A DNA stretch of 64,000 nt, from NCBI GenBank assembly GCA_006226375.1, contig SBHC01000083.1, positions 1 to 64,000 on the forward strand. The letters are read 5' to 3'. A model generated the notes under the pieces. That model ran no database searches and was not told the origin of the DNA. It saw nothing but the letters and a program-made list of their open reading frames with translations. The position numbers and the translations under genes were made by a program. Below, one piece after another: positions 8,460 to 20,500 of this stretch (position 1 is the stretch's first letter; every line of letters begins with the position of its first letter). Source of the stretch: Deltaproteobacteria bacterium. Lineage in GTDB: Bacteria; Myxococcota_C; UBA6777.

Positions 8460-8538
8460 TCTTTGAGGTCATTGGCCCAGAGTTTCTGCCTTCTTTGCCT
8501 TTTACTTTACATGTATGGACGTTTTTTTGGAGACGAGA

Positions 8539-11500
8539 ATGCATCTTTCTCTTCGTCGTCTGGGTCTTGGTTGGATGTGGGTTTTTGTGGCACTTGTCTT
8601 GGTGCCTTCTGCAACCTGGGCGGTTGTGCAAGGCCAGCGCCCAACGCAGCTTCGCACATTCAAGGTCTTTGGAAACGCTGAGATCACAGGGAACACCCTG
8701 ATGTCGGCGAGCCCTCCTGGAAATGTCAACGACATCCTTCTCCCCCAGAACTCTGCCACCATTAGCGGCGTGCCGTTCGACGGTAAGCTAACGGCTGCCT
8801 ATGTTTGGTGGACGGGATCCACAACGTCCTCGGGTGTGGACCGGCAGGTCGACTTTACCCTTGCCAACGGTACGAAGGTCTCGATCACCGCTGACTCCTG
8901 CAGCACGATCCCCGCCATCTACAACAAATTCGGCTTCTTCTACTGCCGCAAGGACGTCACCTCGCTGATCAATCAGAGCGGTGGTGGTACACTCAACGGT
9001 ACGTATGTGGTCGGAAATGTAGACGCTTTGACCGGTCAGTGCCCAAACAATGGCGGAACCGACCCGTTTTGTCAGGCGCGATACGCCGCCTGGTCGATGG
9101 TGTTGGTGTGGGAGAGCCCGACCGAACCTGTTCGCCGCGACATTGTCTTGTACGACGGCTTTCTTCACATGGACGAAGACCAGACCTCAGGGATCACGTC
9201 CTTTCAACTTTCCGGCTTTAAAGTCGGGAATCCGCCACAGGGAACCTTCACTTACTTCGGCCTGGAAGGAGACCGCTTCCTCGGCTCTCCCCCAGAGCCT
9301 GCCAACTTCGCTGACTTCATCTCGTTTCGATCCAATTCGTCGACACAATCCACACGATTATCGTCGTCAACGCCATTTAACCCATCAGGAAACTTATGGA
9401 ACTCCACGATCTCTCTCGGCGTTGACATTGATACATTTAATATTGGGCAAAGTGGCCTTGGTTTAATTAAGCCAAACGATACATCCGCTACGATTATCGC
9501 AGGTACTGGAGACGGTATTGTCCCTGGAGGAAACGGGGAGTCCGTGTTCCTCGGCTTCGTTGTGATGTCGTTGGATACCCTCACGCCCAATTTCCGGAAC
9601 AGCAGAACCAACAAGCGCGTGAGCTTGCTGACCGCAAGCATCGGTGACACGCTCACCTACACATTGCGAGTGGCCAACACCGGCTCGTTGGAAGCCAAAA
9701 ACGTCATCGTGACAGATGCGATCCCCGCCAACACCACGTACATTCCCGGATCGACTCGGGTCGCTGGAACCGTCGTTCCTGATGTCGGTGGGACGTCTCC
9801 TCTTGTCCGCGGGCTCAACCTGGGGACCATCGATTTTCGTGGGAACAACGAGCGCGAGATTACCTTTCAGGTTCGGATCACCGGCTTGCCTTCCAACCGA
9901 AGAATCGAGAACTCCTTCACGGTGAAGTCGGACGAAGTCGGTCCTTCCACCAGCAACGTTGTGGTGACAACCATCAGCGCTCCCCAAATTGGGACCTTGC
10001 GCAAGACTGTATCCAACCAAACCAATCCCAACGGTCCTGTTCGGCCGGGTGATCGTCTGCGTTACACCATCGAATTTAACAACACATCCGGAACCCCTGC
10101 TGGCGGGATCCAGTTTGTGGACGATATGCCCAAGTTCGTGAAGTTGCAGTCGGTGGCGGCTGGTTCTGGAACCGCGACTTCGACGACCACCGGCGGTGCC
10201 AATGGAACCGGCCGAGTGGACGTTCGTAACATCTCCATTCCTGGAAACGGAAGCACCCGAATCTTCATTGATGTTCAGGTGTTCTCAGAGTCGGAGTTTG
10301 TCGCCGCTGGTATCGCTGTGAATCAGATCGATGGTCAGATCATCTCCAACCAGGGGGAAGCCCGTGTTCCTCAGCTTTCCTTCTCCGCCAAGACAGACGA
10401 TCCCAACACTCCTGCTGCTGACGACCCCACAAACGTAACCGTCTCGTACCGTCCTGACTTCACCGGATCGGCCAAGACCGTACGCGACAACAACGGTGGT
10501 CTTGCTGAGCCGGGCGACACTTTGACGTACACCGTGACCCTCACCAACAAAGGAACACGAAGTACCACAGTCCGTTGGGAAGACTCCATGCCTCCCGCTG
10601 TGGACAACTACGCTCAGGTGTCGATTCCCACTGGAAGCTCCGCGAACTTTTCCGCGGCTCCGGCTGGCGGAAACAACACGGGTTTGCTTACCGTCTCGAA
10701 CATCAGCCTCGCGGCAGGGGCAACCGCCACCATCACCTTTACAGTCCGGATCTCTCAAACCGCGACCAACGGACAACAAATTACCAACATTGGTACGGTC
10801 GTGGATGAGAAGGATGCCAACCGCAAGTTGACTCTCTCGTCGCCGACTTTGGTCGTGGTGTCGGGTCCCTTGTTGGATACCTCCACGAAGACCGTGACCA
10901 ACGCGCAGAACCAGCCAGTGACGACGGTCGCCCCAGGTACAGTGTTGCGATACACCATCGTTGTACGAAACACCGGGAACAAGCCAGCCACCGATGTGGT
11001 CGTAACAGACCAAGTGCCCACGGCTTTGGATCAGGTCCAGGTGCAACAAGGTGGTACGCTTGCAAACGGTGTCATCACCTGGAACAAGGCTGGCCTGGCT
11101 GCTTTGGGTTCGATCGCTCCCAACGCCTCTGTGACGTTGACCTTCACAGCCCGCGTCCGACCCGCAACGACAGATGGAACTCTGATCAGCAACCAGGCGC
11201 AGCTGCGCACTCCAGGCTTGCCCAACCCTGTGCAGACGGACGATCCCAACACTGTTCCACGGGGTGACGCGACTGTTGTTCGTGTATCGGCTCGACCCAC
11301 TCTTGCAATGACCAAAACGGTGCGGGACAACAACGGCGGCAGCCCCGCTCCTGGTGACACCCTCACGTACACCATTGTTCTTCGGAACACTGGAACTGGC
11401 GCGGCCACTGATGTTGTGGTGTCGGACCCGATTGATGCATCCCTTGCCAACGCAGCAACGACCAACGGTCGACTCACAGCGGGTGCGATTGTTTGGGACA

Positions 11501-14500
11501 AAGCTACCTTGCCAGCGCTGGCTTCGGTGGCTGCCGGTGCCACCATCACCCTGACATTTACTGCACAGATTCGATCTCCTTTGGCGAACGGCACCGTGAT
11601 CTCCAACCAGGCATCGGTTCGCGCTGGAAACGTGACGACCCCTGTTCTCTCGGATGATCCGAACACGCCTGCTGCCAACGACCCCACCCGGATTACGGTG
11701 CAAAGTAGCGCAACCCCCGTCATCTCCAAGACAGTGCAAGATCAAAACGGCGGCGACGTCGTTCCTGGCGACACCCTCGTCTACACCATTACGATTGAAG
11801 GGCGGGGCAACGCTCCTCTGCTCAACGTGGTGCTAACAGACCCTGTCCCCACGCAACTTACGAACATTCAGCCTAGCGCGGGCGGTCAACTCTCTGGGAA
11901 CACCATCACCTGGAACTCACAGACAACTCCTGGACTGGCAAGGATCAACCCCGGTCAGTCTGTGCAAGTGACCTTTACCGCGCGGGTGCAGGCCAACCTT
12001 GCTGATGGCACCGTGATTGCGAACCAAGGGCGGGTGCAGGCAACAGGCTTTGGTCCGCAAGTGACCAACGATCCAAACACACCGGCTGCCAATGATCCCA
12101 CATCTGTCACGGTTCGCTCTCGACCGGATCTGACGACTTCGACCAAAACGGTCTCTGACGTCAACGGCGGTGTCACTCTTCCAGGCGATGTCCTTAGCTA
12201 CACACTTACCATTCGAAACACCGGTAACGTGGCTGCCTCCAATGTTGTTGTAACCGACCGTGTGGACACCAACTTAACCAACGTCACCCCTGCCAACGGT
12301 GGTGTTCTTGCCAACGGTCTGATTACCTGGCGAGTTCCCTCCGTTCCTGTTGGTGGCTCGGTGACGCTTACCTTCACCGCAACGGTTCGCTCCCCCCTGA
12401 CCAACGGCACGATCATTCGGAACCAGGGACAGATCAATGGCGCGAACGTTCAAGCCACTGTCACCGATGATCCATCGACACAAGCAGACGATGACACCAC
12501 GAACATCACCGTCACATCCGGTCCTGCATTTGCGGATACGACGAAAACGGTGCAAGACCTCAACGGGGGTCTGTTGGTTCCAGGTGACACCGTGCGTTAC
12601 ACCATCGTGGTTCGCAACACCGGTACGGATGTGGCTCGCAATGTCGTCGTGACAGACCAAGTTGACTCGACCAACCTCAATCAGATTCGACCTGGACAAA
12701 ACGGAACCCTGGCGGCCAATACGATCACTTGGAACGCCCAAACGACCGGAACCTTGGCCTCGATCCCTGTGAATGGGACTGTCACGCTGACCTTTGATGC
12801 GACCGTGGTCAGCACCGCAACCAACGGTACGGTGATTGAGAACCAGGCCTTTGTTCGTAGTCAAACCGTGACTACGCCTGTTCCCTCAGATGATCCAAGA
12901 ACCCAAGACCAGGATGACACCACCAAAGTGTCTGTGGTAGCGGGCTCCGCGCTGGATACGTCGACCAAGGCTGTTCGTGACAACAACGGCGGAACCGTTC
13001 AACCTGGCGATGTCCTGACCTATACGATTGTGGTCCGAAACTCAGGTACCGGAGTCGCCAACAACGTTGTGGTCCGCGACCCGATTAACTCCAGCTTGTT
13101 GACCAACATCCAGCCGACACGTGGAACCTTCGCCGCCGGTCAGATCGTTTGGGATCGAACCACAGAGCCGGCTCTTGCCGCCATTGCGCAAGGTCAGTCT
13201 GTGACGTTGACCTTCACCGCGACCGTGGCTCCTGGATTGTTGGCCGGAACCCAGATTCCCAACCAGGCTCAATTGACTGCCGTAGACCTAACCACTCCCG
13301 TGCCCACGGATGATCCAAGCACCCAGGCTCTCGATGACCCAACAACGGTGACCGTGGGTGGACAGTCAGCCATCACCGCCCAAAAGACCGTGGCCGACGC
13401 CAACGGCGCTCCTGCCGAGCCGGGCAACAGGCTGAACTACACCATTACCATCCGAAACACCGGAAATGCCATCGCAACCAACGTGATTGTTACGGACGTT
13501 GTGGACGCCAGCCTTGAGAATGTCACTGTGACTCCTGGCCAAAACGGTTCCTTTGATGCAGGTGCACGACGAATTACGTGGCGGGTTGGTAACATCAACC
13601 CCAACGCAACCGTAGCGCTGACATTTACAGCGACCATCCGCCAGAACATCCTGAACGGAACGAGGATCTCCAACCAGGCATTTGTTGCCTCGCCTGATCT
13701 GAACCAGCCTGTTCCCACGGATGACCCAAGCACGCCGGCTGCCAACGACACCACGGACATTGTGGTGAACTCGCCCTTGCGGGTGGTCTTTGAGAAGCGA
13801 GCGCGGGACGTCAACAACGCTCCTCTCCGCCCTGGCGACATCGTTGAGTACACCTTGTCCCTCACCAACAGCGGTCTTTCTCCGTTGAGTAACACCGTGA
13901 TTACCGACCGTATTGACGCCAACTTGGATCAAGTCCAACCGCAAAACGGTGGTACGTTTGCCGCAGGTGTCATTACCTGGAACCTTGGAACTGTCGCGGC
14001 CGGCGCGTCGCAAACAGTAACGTTCCGAGCCAGGGTTGTTACCACTGCAGCCAACGGGACACGGATTCCCAACCAGGCATCCCTCGCTGCCCAAGGTCTC
14101 CCGGCTTCGCTGCCTTCGGATGATCCAGGGACTCCTGCCGCGAACGACCCGACCATCATTGAAGTGGCATTCCCTGACCTCTCCGGTCTTACCAAAGAAG
14201 CCCGTGACACCAACGGTGGTAGCTATGAGCCCGGTGACACGGTTGAATACAAGATTACCGTGCGCAACAGCGGAAACTCGCCGCTCAACAACGTGGTCGT
14301 GACTGACCAGGTGGATACGACCTGGTTGGAAAACATTCAGCCCAGCCAGGGTGGTCAGCTTGCTGGTAACACCATCACCTGGAACGCTGCATCGACCTCG
14401 GCGTTGGGTCAGGTGGCCGCAAACGGAACGGTGGAGTTGTTCTTCACCGCGAGGATCAAAGCAAATGCTCCGGACGGAACAGTCATTGCGAACCAGGCGC

Positions 14501-17500
14501 TGGCGCAATCCACCGAAGTCACAACAGCGGTTCGTTCGGATGATCCGGCCACACCGCAAGTTGATGACACCACACGCATCACCGTTCGACGGGCTGCCAA
14601 CCTTTCAGATGTGACGAAATCTGTGGTGGACAACAACGGGGGAGCGGTTCGTCCCGGTGATACCCTGACTTACACCATCACCATTCGAAACACTGGCTCT
14701 CGTGCTGCCACACAAGTCGTGGTGACTGACCCGATTGATGCGCGTTTGACCAACGTTCAGCTTGTGCCTCCAGGAAGTGGAACCCTGGCCAACGGCGTGA
14801 TCACCTGGAACGCCACCACACAAAGTCAGTTGGCCTCCATTGCTCCCAACGCTTCGGTGACATTGACCTTTACGGCAGTGGTTGACCCTCAAACGCCGGA
14901 CGGTACAGAGATCGCAAACCAAGCCACTGTGCGTAGTCCTGACCTGACACAAGCCGAAGTCTCTGACGACCCAGGCACGCCCATTCCTGATGACAGCACC
15001 AAGGTGGTCGTTCGAGCTGCCGCTGATTTGTCGGGCGGTCTCAAGACGGTGCGCGATGTCAACGGTGGAACGGTCCAACCGGGCGATGTTCTTGAGTACA
15101 CCATCACCATTCGAAACCAAGGCAACACCAACGCGCTCCAGAGTCGTTTGACGGACAGCACGCCGCAAAACACCGACTTTGTGACCGGCTCCTTGCGTGT
15201 GAACGGGGTGGTGATTCCTGACGGCGGAACCAACCCGCTGAACAACGGCATCTTGATCCAGAGCGCCCGGTCAGGGACCCAGGCTGGCGTTATGATTCCT
15301 GATGATGGAGCACCACCCAGCGATGAAGCTGCGGAGATTGTGTTCCAGGTTCGTGTTCGACCGGGAACGGCAAACGGCACGATCATTCGAAACCAGGGGA
15401 TTGTGACTGCACAAGGTGGAGCACAACCCTGGCCAACCAGCGAAGCTGTTGTGGTTGTGGGTGGTGGGCCAAACCTCGCCAACACCGCCAAGACGGTTCG
15501 GATCTCCAACGACCAGCAGACGCCCGGACAGGCCGATGTTAACGACGAGTTGGAGTACACCATTACGGTGCGAAACTCGGGACAAGGCGCGGCCACCAAC
15601 GTGGTGTTGACCGATGCCATCCCAGCCAACGCTACGTATGTGGCCAACTCGACCACGTTGAACGGCCAGGCGCAGACTGACGCCGCTGACAACGACGGAA
15701 CTACCTTCCAGGCCAACACGGGTACGAACGGAACTCTTCGTATCACCATTGGCAACATGAACCCCAACGACAGCACGGTGATTCGATTCCGTGTGACGAT
15801 TACAGGCGGACAGCAGATCTCCAACCAGGGCTTTGTTCAGGCTGACAACTTCCCACAGGAAGGCACGGACGCCGATGACAACGACTCCAACGGCGACCAG
15901 CCCACAGTCATCCCTGTCGGAAGGCGTGAGCTTCTCACGGCAACCAAGGCCGTCGTGGATGTAAACGGAGGCAATGTTAATCCTGGGGATGTTCTGGAGT
16001 ATCGCATCACGTTGCTGAACAGCGGCTTGACGGCGCTGGCCAACATCCAGGTCAGCGACGTGATTCCAACCAACACCACTTACGTCGCAAACAGCGCCCA
16101 AGGTGCCGGAACCATCAACTACGATGCGAACAACCGGACGCTGTCCTTTACCGACATCTCACTTAACGCAGGGGACTCTACGCTTCTGCTGTTCCGTGTG
16201 ACGATCGCAACAGGGCTGGCCAACGGCACCAAGATTACCAACATTGCGAAAGTCTCTGCGCCGCCCACCATCGATTCGTTTGACACCAATCCTGCTGAAG
16301 TCGAGGTCCAACAAGGTGGAAACTCGGCGACGCTAGAAGGTCGAGTGTTCCAAGACTTTGGCGCAGAAGACACCAGCTTTGACGCGAACGAAGACGAGGC
16401 CCTACCTGGATTCAAGATCAAGTTGGTGACTCCGGCTGATCCCAACACGGTGGTGGCTGAAGCGACCGCCGACAACCAGGGCCAATACAAAATCGAGAAC
16501 ATCCAACCTGCGCAGTACATCATGAAGTACTACAGCGAGCGGGATGTTCAGTTTGGCCAACGCAACCTGGATCTAACACAAGGTGGCTCCTTCACTCGGA
16601 ACGTTGTGATTGAACCGACCGGTCGCTTGTACAACTCACAAAATGGCTCGTTGCTGGCGGACGCCCGTGTCTTCCTGGTCTACGACGACCTGACCAACAC
16701 GCCTTGTACCCAGGATACGTCTTGCGGTGCCGATGGTATTTGTGTGCGAGACCAAGCCGCGGATACCCAAGGGCGTTGCGGTGAGAAGGTGGCTAACAAC
16801 CAGCTTCTGGAAGCCCAGCAGGGACAGGCAACCAACCCGAAAGGGATGTACAAGTTCAATGTCCCGGTATCGACCCGAAACTATCGTCTCGTGGTTCGAC
16901 CTGCCGAGGAAGTCGCGATCTTCCCGTCACAAACGGTGGCTCCGCAGACGTCTCTGGCGTCGTACGCTGATTTCAGCGATGTCGGTAAGATCGTGGCCAA
17001 CGATAGACCCGATCCGCAAAACACTCAGCTCGCTACCACCTACTACCTGCGATTCCGTGTGGCTCAGGCTGACCAGGTCATTCAGAACAACCACATCCCC
17101 ATCGATCAATCCGGGGCGTTGTTGGTGTTGACCAAGACCGCTTCGGTTCGTTCCGCGACAGTGGGTGATATCATCACGTACACCCTGGAGCTGCGAAACG
17201 GTTCAGCCAAAGAGTTTAAGTACGATGCGGCGCGTAAGGTTGGCGGTGTCTACTTCAACGACGTGTTGCCTCCTGGCTTCCGTCTGTTCCGCCTGAGCCC
17301 CCGCGTGATTCGCAGCGACGGCAAGACGGTCCTGGCTCGCGTCGATCCGGGTGCTTCCAACGGTAACCTCAACAACCAACTCCCCCGACGCGTGTATCGT
17401 TTTGGGCCGTTCGACGTTCCTGCTCGGACCACGTTGACCTTGAAGTACCAGGTCGCTGTGGGTCGTCAGTTGAAGGTGGGTGAGTATATTAACGTGGCCC

Positions 17501-20500
17501 ACGTGACCAACGCTTCCGGTGGACGCCTGACCGAATACGCCCGCGCGATGGTCCGAATCGTCTACGATCCCATCTTTGACCAGGGTACTGTGATCGGTAA
17601 AGTGTTCTGTGACAAGAACAAGAATCGTTGGCAGGACAAAGGCGACGTGGGCGTGCCCGGCATTCGTCTCTACCTGGACAATGGCTTCTATGTAACCACC
17701 GACAGCAACGGTCAGTATCACCTGCAGGCTATCGACCCAGGCAACCACATGTTGAAGCTCGACAAACAGTCGCTTCCGCCTGGAGCCACAATGGTCGATA
17801 CACCCGACCAGATCTTCTACATCAGCCGAGGTTTGGTACGGAAGATTAACTTTGCCATCTCCTGCAAGACCCAAACGGTCGGTGTGCAGCGCGTGTTTGT
17901 TGTGAAGCCCAAGATTGTGAAGCGAAAGCTCGTGATCACAGGGGATGTGAACGGACCCAGGCTGTCGATCAACGGCAAACGCCGTCCGTTGCCTGTGGTG
18001 GATATGGTGGTTCACAAGCCTGGCGCGTCGCCGAACTTTGGCCTTCAAGATGGCCCTGACTTCCAATTGGTTGGTGGTCAACTCTCGATGCCGCTGGTCT
18101 TTACGTTGCGCGTTGCGCCTGGGTTTGCGCCCAAGAGCTGGCAGCTCGACATCTACAAGAAAGCCCAAAACAACCAGATGAGGCTGTTGCTTCGTACCCT
18201 CAAAGGTGCAGGCAAACCACCGATGATTCTGGGTTGGGATGGAAAGTCACCCAGCGGGAAGTTCCTACTGTCGTCCCGCAATTTGTTTGTGGCTCGGTTC
18301 ACTTACGAAACACAATCGGGCGTGATCAGTCAAAGTCCCTTCCGAGTGTTTGGCGTGGAGTTCACCAAAGGACAGCCCAAGACCCTCTTCAAGCGCAATC
18401 TGAAAGCGGACTGGATGGGTCGTCGCCGTGGCATTCGTGTTCGTCCTCGGTTGCGCCGGTCTCTCCGTCGATTGAAGCGGTCGTTGCTGCGACTTCTCAA
18501 GCGTGACCGGACCGTGATTGAAGTGGATGTTCACCACGATAACTCGTTGAGCCGCACGCGCGCGCTGTTCTTAACCGTTCGTCGTGCGTCTTCGATCCGT
18601 CGTTACCTGCAGCGTATGTTGCGCGGCACCAACGTCATCATTCGGACCAAAGGTTATGGTTCAACCAAGCCCTTGTTGCCGAACATTTCATCGCGAAACA
18701 AACGTCGCAACCGACGGATTGAGATTCGTGTGGTGCAGCTACCGGCTCCCGGTCAGAAGCGCGTTCCTGCGCTGAAGTTTAATGCTGTGGTGAACATTGA
18801 AAACCGCAGCTTGCCGGTGAATACACAGGGACAGTTTGGTACCACTATCATCGTGATGCCCAAAGAGGTTCCACGGCTTCAGATGATTACCCCACGAGGT
18901 GCTTACCTCAATGTGCCTCTCGTGGAGTTGAAGCGGAAGCCCACAGCGCAGAACATGCCGAAGTGGAAGAAGCGTCGACTGGCTCGCAAGCAAAAGCGGC
19001 TCGCCCGTAAGATTAAGCGACTGTTGCTACCGAAGAGTCGATACTATCGCTATGCTCGTTGGAACTTCTACAAGGAGCGGCGAAAGTACAATCTTAAGAA
19101 TCGCAAGCATCGCTCTAAGACCAAGCCGATGTATCCGGACATTTCGCCGTCGCGTGTGTTCCAGGGCAAAGACTTTACGTTGTTTGAATTCCGCGACACC
19201 ACTCAAGCCGTCTCGAAGAAACAACGAGACCTTCAGCCGATCTTCCGGTTGCGTCTTGCATCCACGGGGGTTGAGCACGGTCAGAGCAGCGGAGCCAAGA
19301 AGCAACGAGACGAGCTGCGCTCCGGCAAGAAACGTCGTGTGGCTCAGGCTGCTCCGTATGCTCCACCTCCGACAAGAAACGGTTCTCCTGTCGCTCCTCC
19401 GCCAATGATTCGCGGTGTGCAGCCCCAACCTGTCAGGCGAAAGCCAACTCCACGTCGCAAGGCGACGAAGGCGAAGAAAGCGCCCACCAAGTTGGTCCAA
19501 GTGCCTTTGAGCAAGGCCAAAAAAGTGATGGCTGCGCAGCTTAAAGTTGTGTTGCCACCCCAAGGTGCTGTGCTGCGAAATGCAATGTTGACTGTCAAAG
19601 GAAAGACCCATCCCAAGAACATTCTGACCATCAACGGGCAGAAGGTGAAAGTTGGGAAGGATGGAACCTTTAACACGAAGGTGAAGCTCAAGCATGGTCA
19701 GAAGAAGCTGGAGATTAAGACCAAGGATCCGAAAGGAAACCGGGGTGAAATTGTTTGGCCGATCTCGGTCAACTTGAACCGCTTCTTCTTGATGGCGTTT
19801 GCGGATACGGCTTTGGCTCAAGACTCTGCGAAGCAGCTGCAAGGGTTCAACGACCACAGCAGCTTCCGAGTGCCTGAAGCCGGGCTAATCTTCCACGGTC
19901 GTGCGGTGCTCTACACCAAGGGTTACATCCAAGGGAAGCACTTCCTCAGCAAGGTGTTTAAGAAGATTAAGTTTACCGCGCACCTCGACACCGCGAAGAA
20001 GCGGGAGATGCAGGACTTCTACACCCAGCTCATCGATCCGGAGAAGTTCTACCCCATCTACGGTGACAGCAGCGTGCAGGTCCAGGACGTCACGGCGCGG
20101 AACAAGGTCTACATCAAGATTGAGGCCGACCGCTCCAAGTTCCTGGTCGGTAACTTCCGGACCAAGATGCAAGGGCATGAGTTGAAGCGCTACGATCGCA
20201 CCTTCTACGGTGTGGATATCGATTTCAAGAAGCGCTTCGCCAAGCACTTTGACACCCGCGCGAGGTTCTTCATCAGTGACGGGGAACAACGTCAGGTGAA
20301 GGCACATGTCCAACTTCGCGGAACGGCCGGCTCCTTGTACTACCTGAGGCATCAACAGATTGTCGAAGGTTCGGAGCAAGTCCGCATCACCGTTCGCGAC
20401 AAGGACGCCAACATCGTACTTGCGCAGATCCCGCTGCAACGAAACCAAGACTACGTGATCCAGTATTACGACGGTCGTCTCTTCTTCAAATATCCTGTGC

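Larger units (their letters stand above)
7690..8538 (+). other. Long non-coding stretch and leader of the giant gene
   Basis: No convincing gene is seen in these 849 bases. The first part is pyrimidine-rich and has a CCCCA/TGGGG hairpin around 7802-7823. Short frames exist (for example 7842-8042 and 8076-8270 on the plus strand) but lack good ribosome-binding sites and family resemblance. The stretch holds a strong promoter at 8049-8077 and a 12-bp hairpin at 8421-8459, so most of it is probably a 5' leader of about 450 bases, or an unrecognised RNA. Confidence 0.5.

Noticed and set aside
8084-8465. A known structured RNA (RNase P, tmRNA, 6S) in the leader of the giant gene
   Set aside because: None of the conserved sequence blocks of these RNAs could be found by eye. 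The size alone is not evidence.
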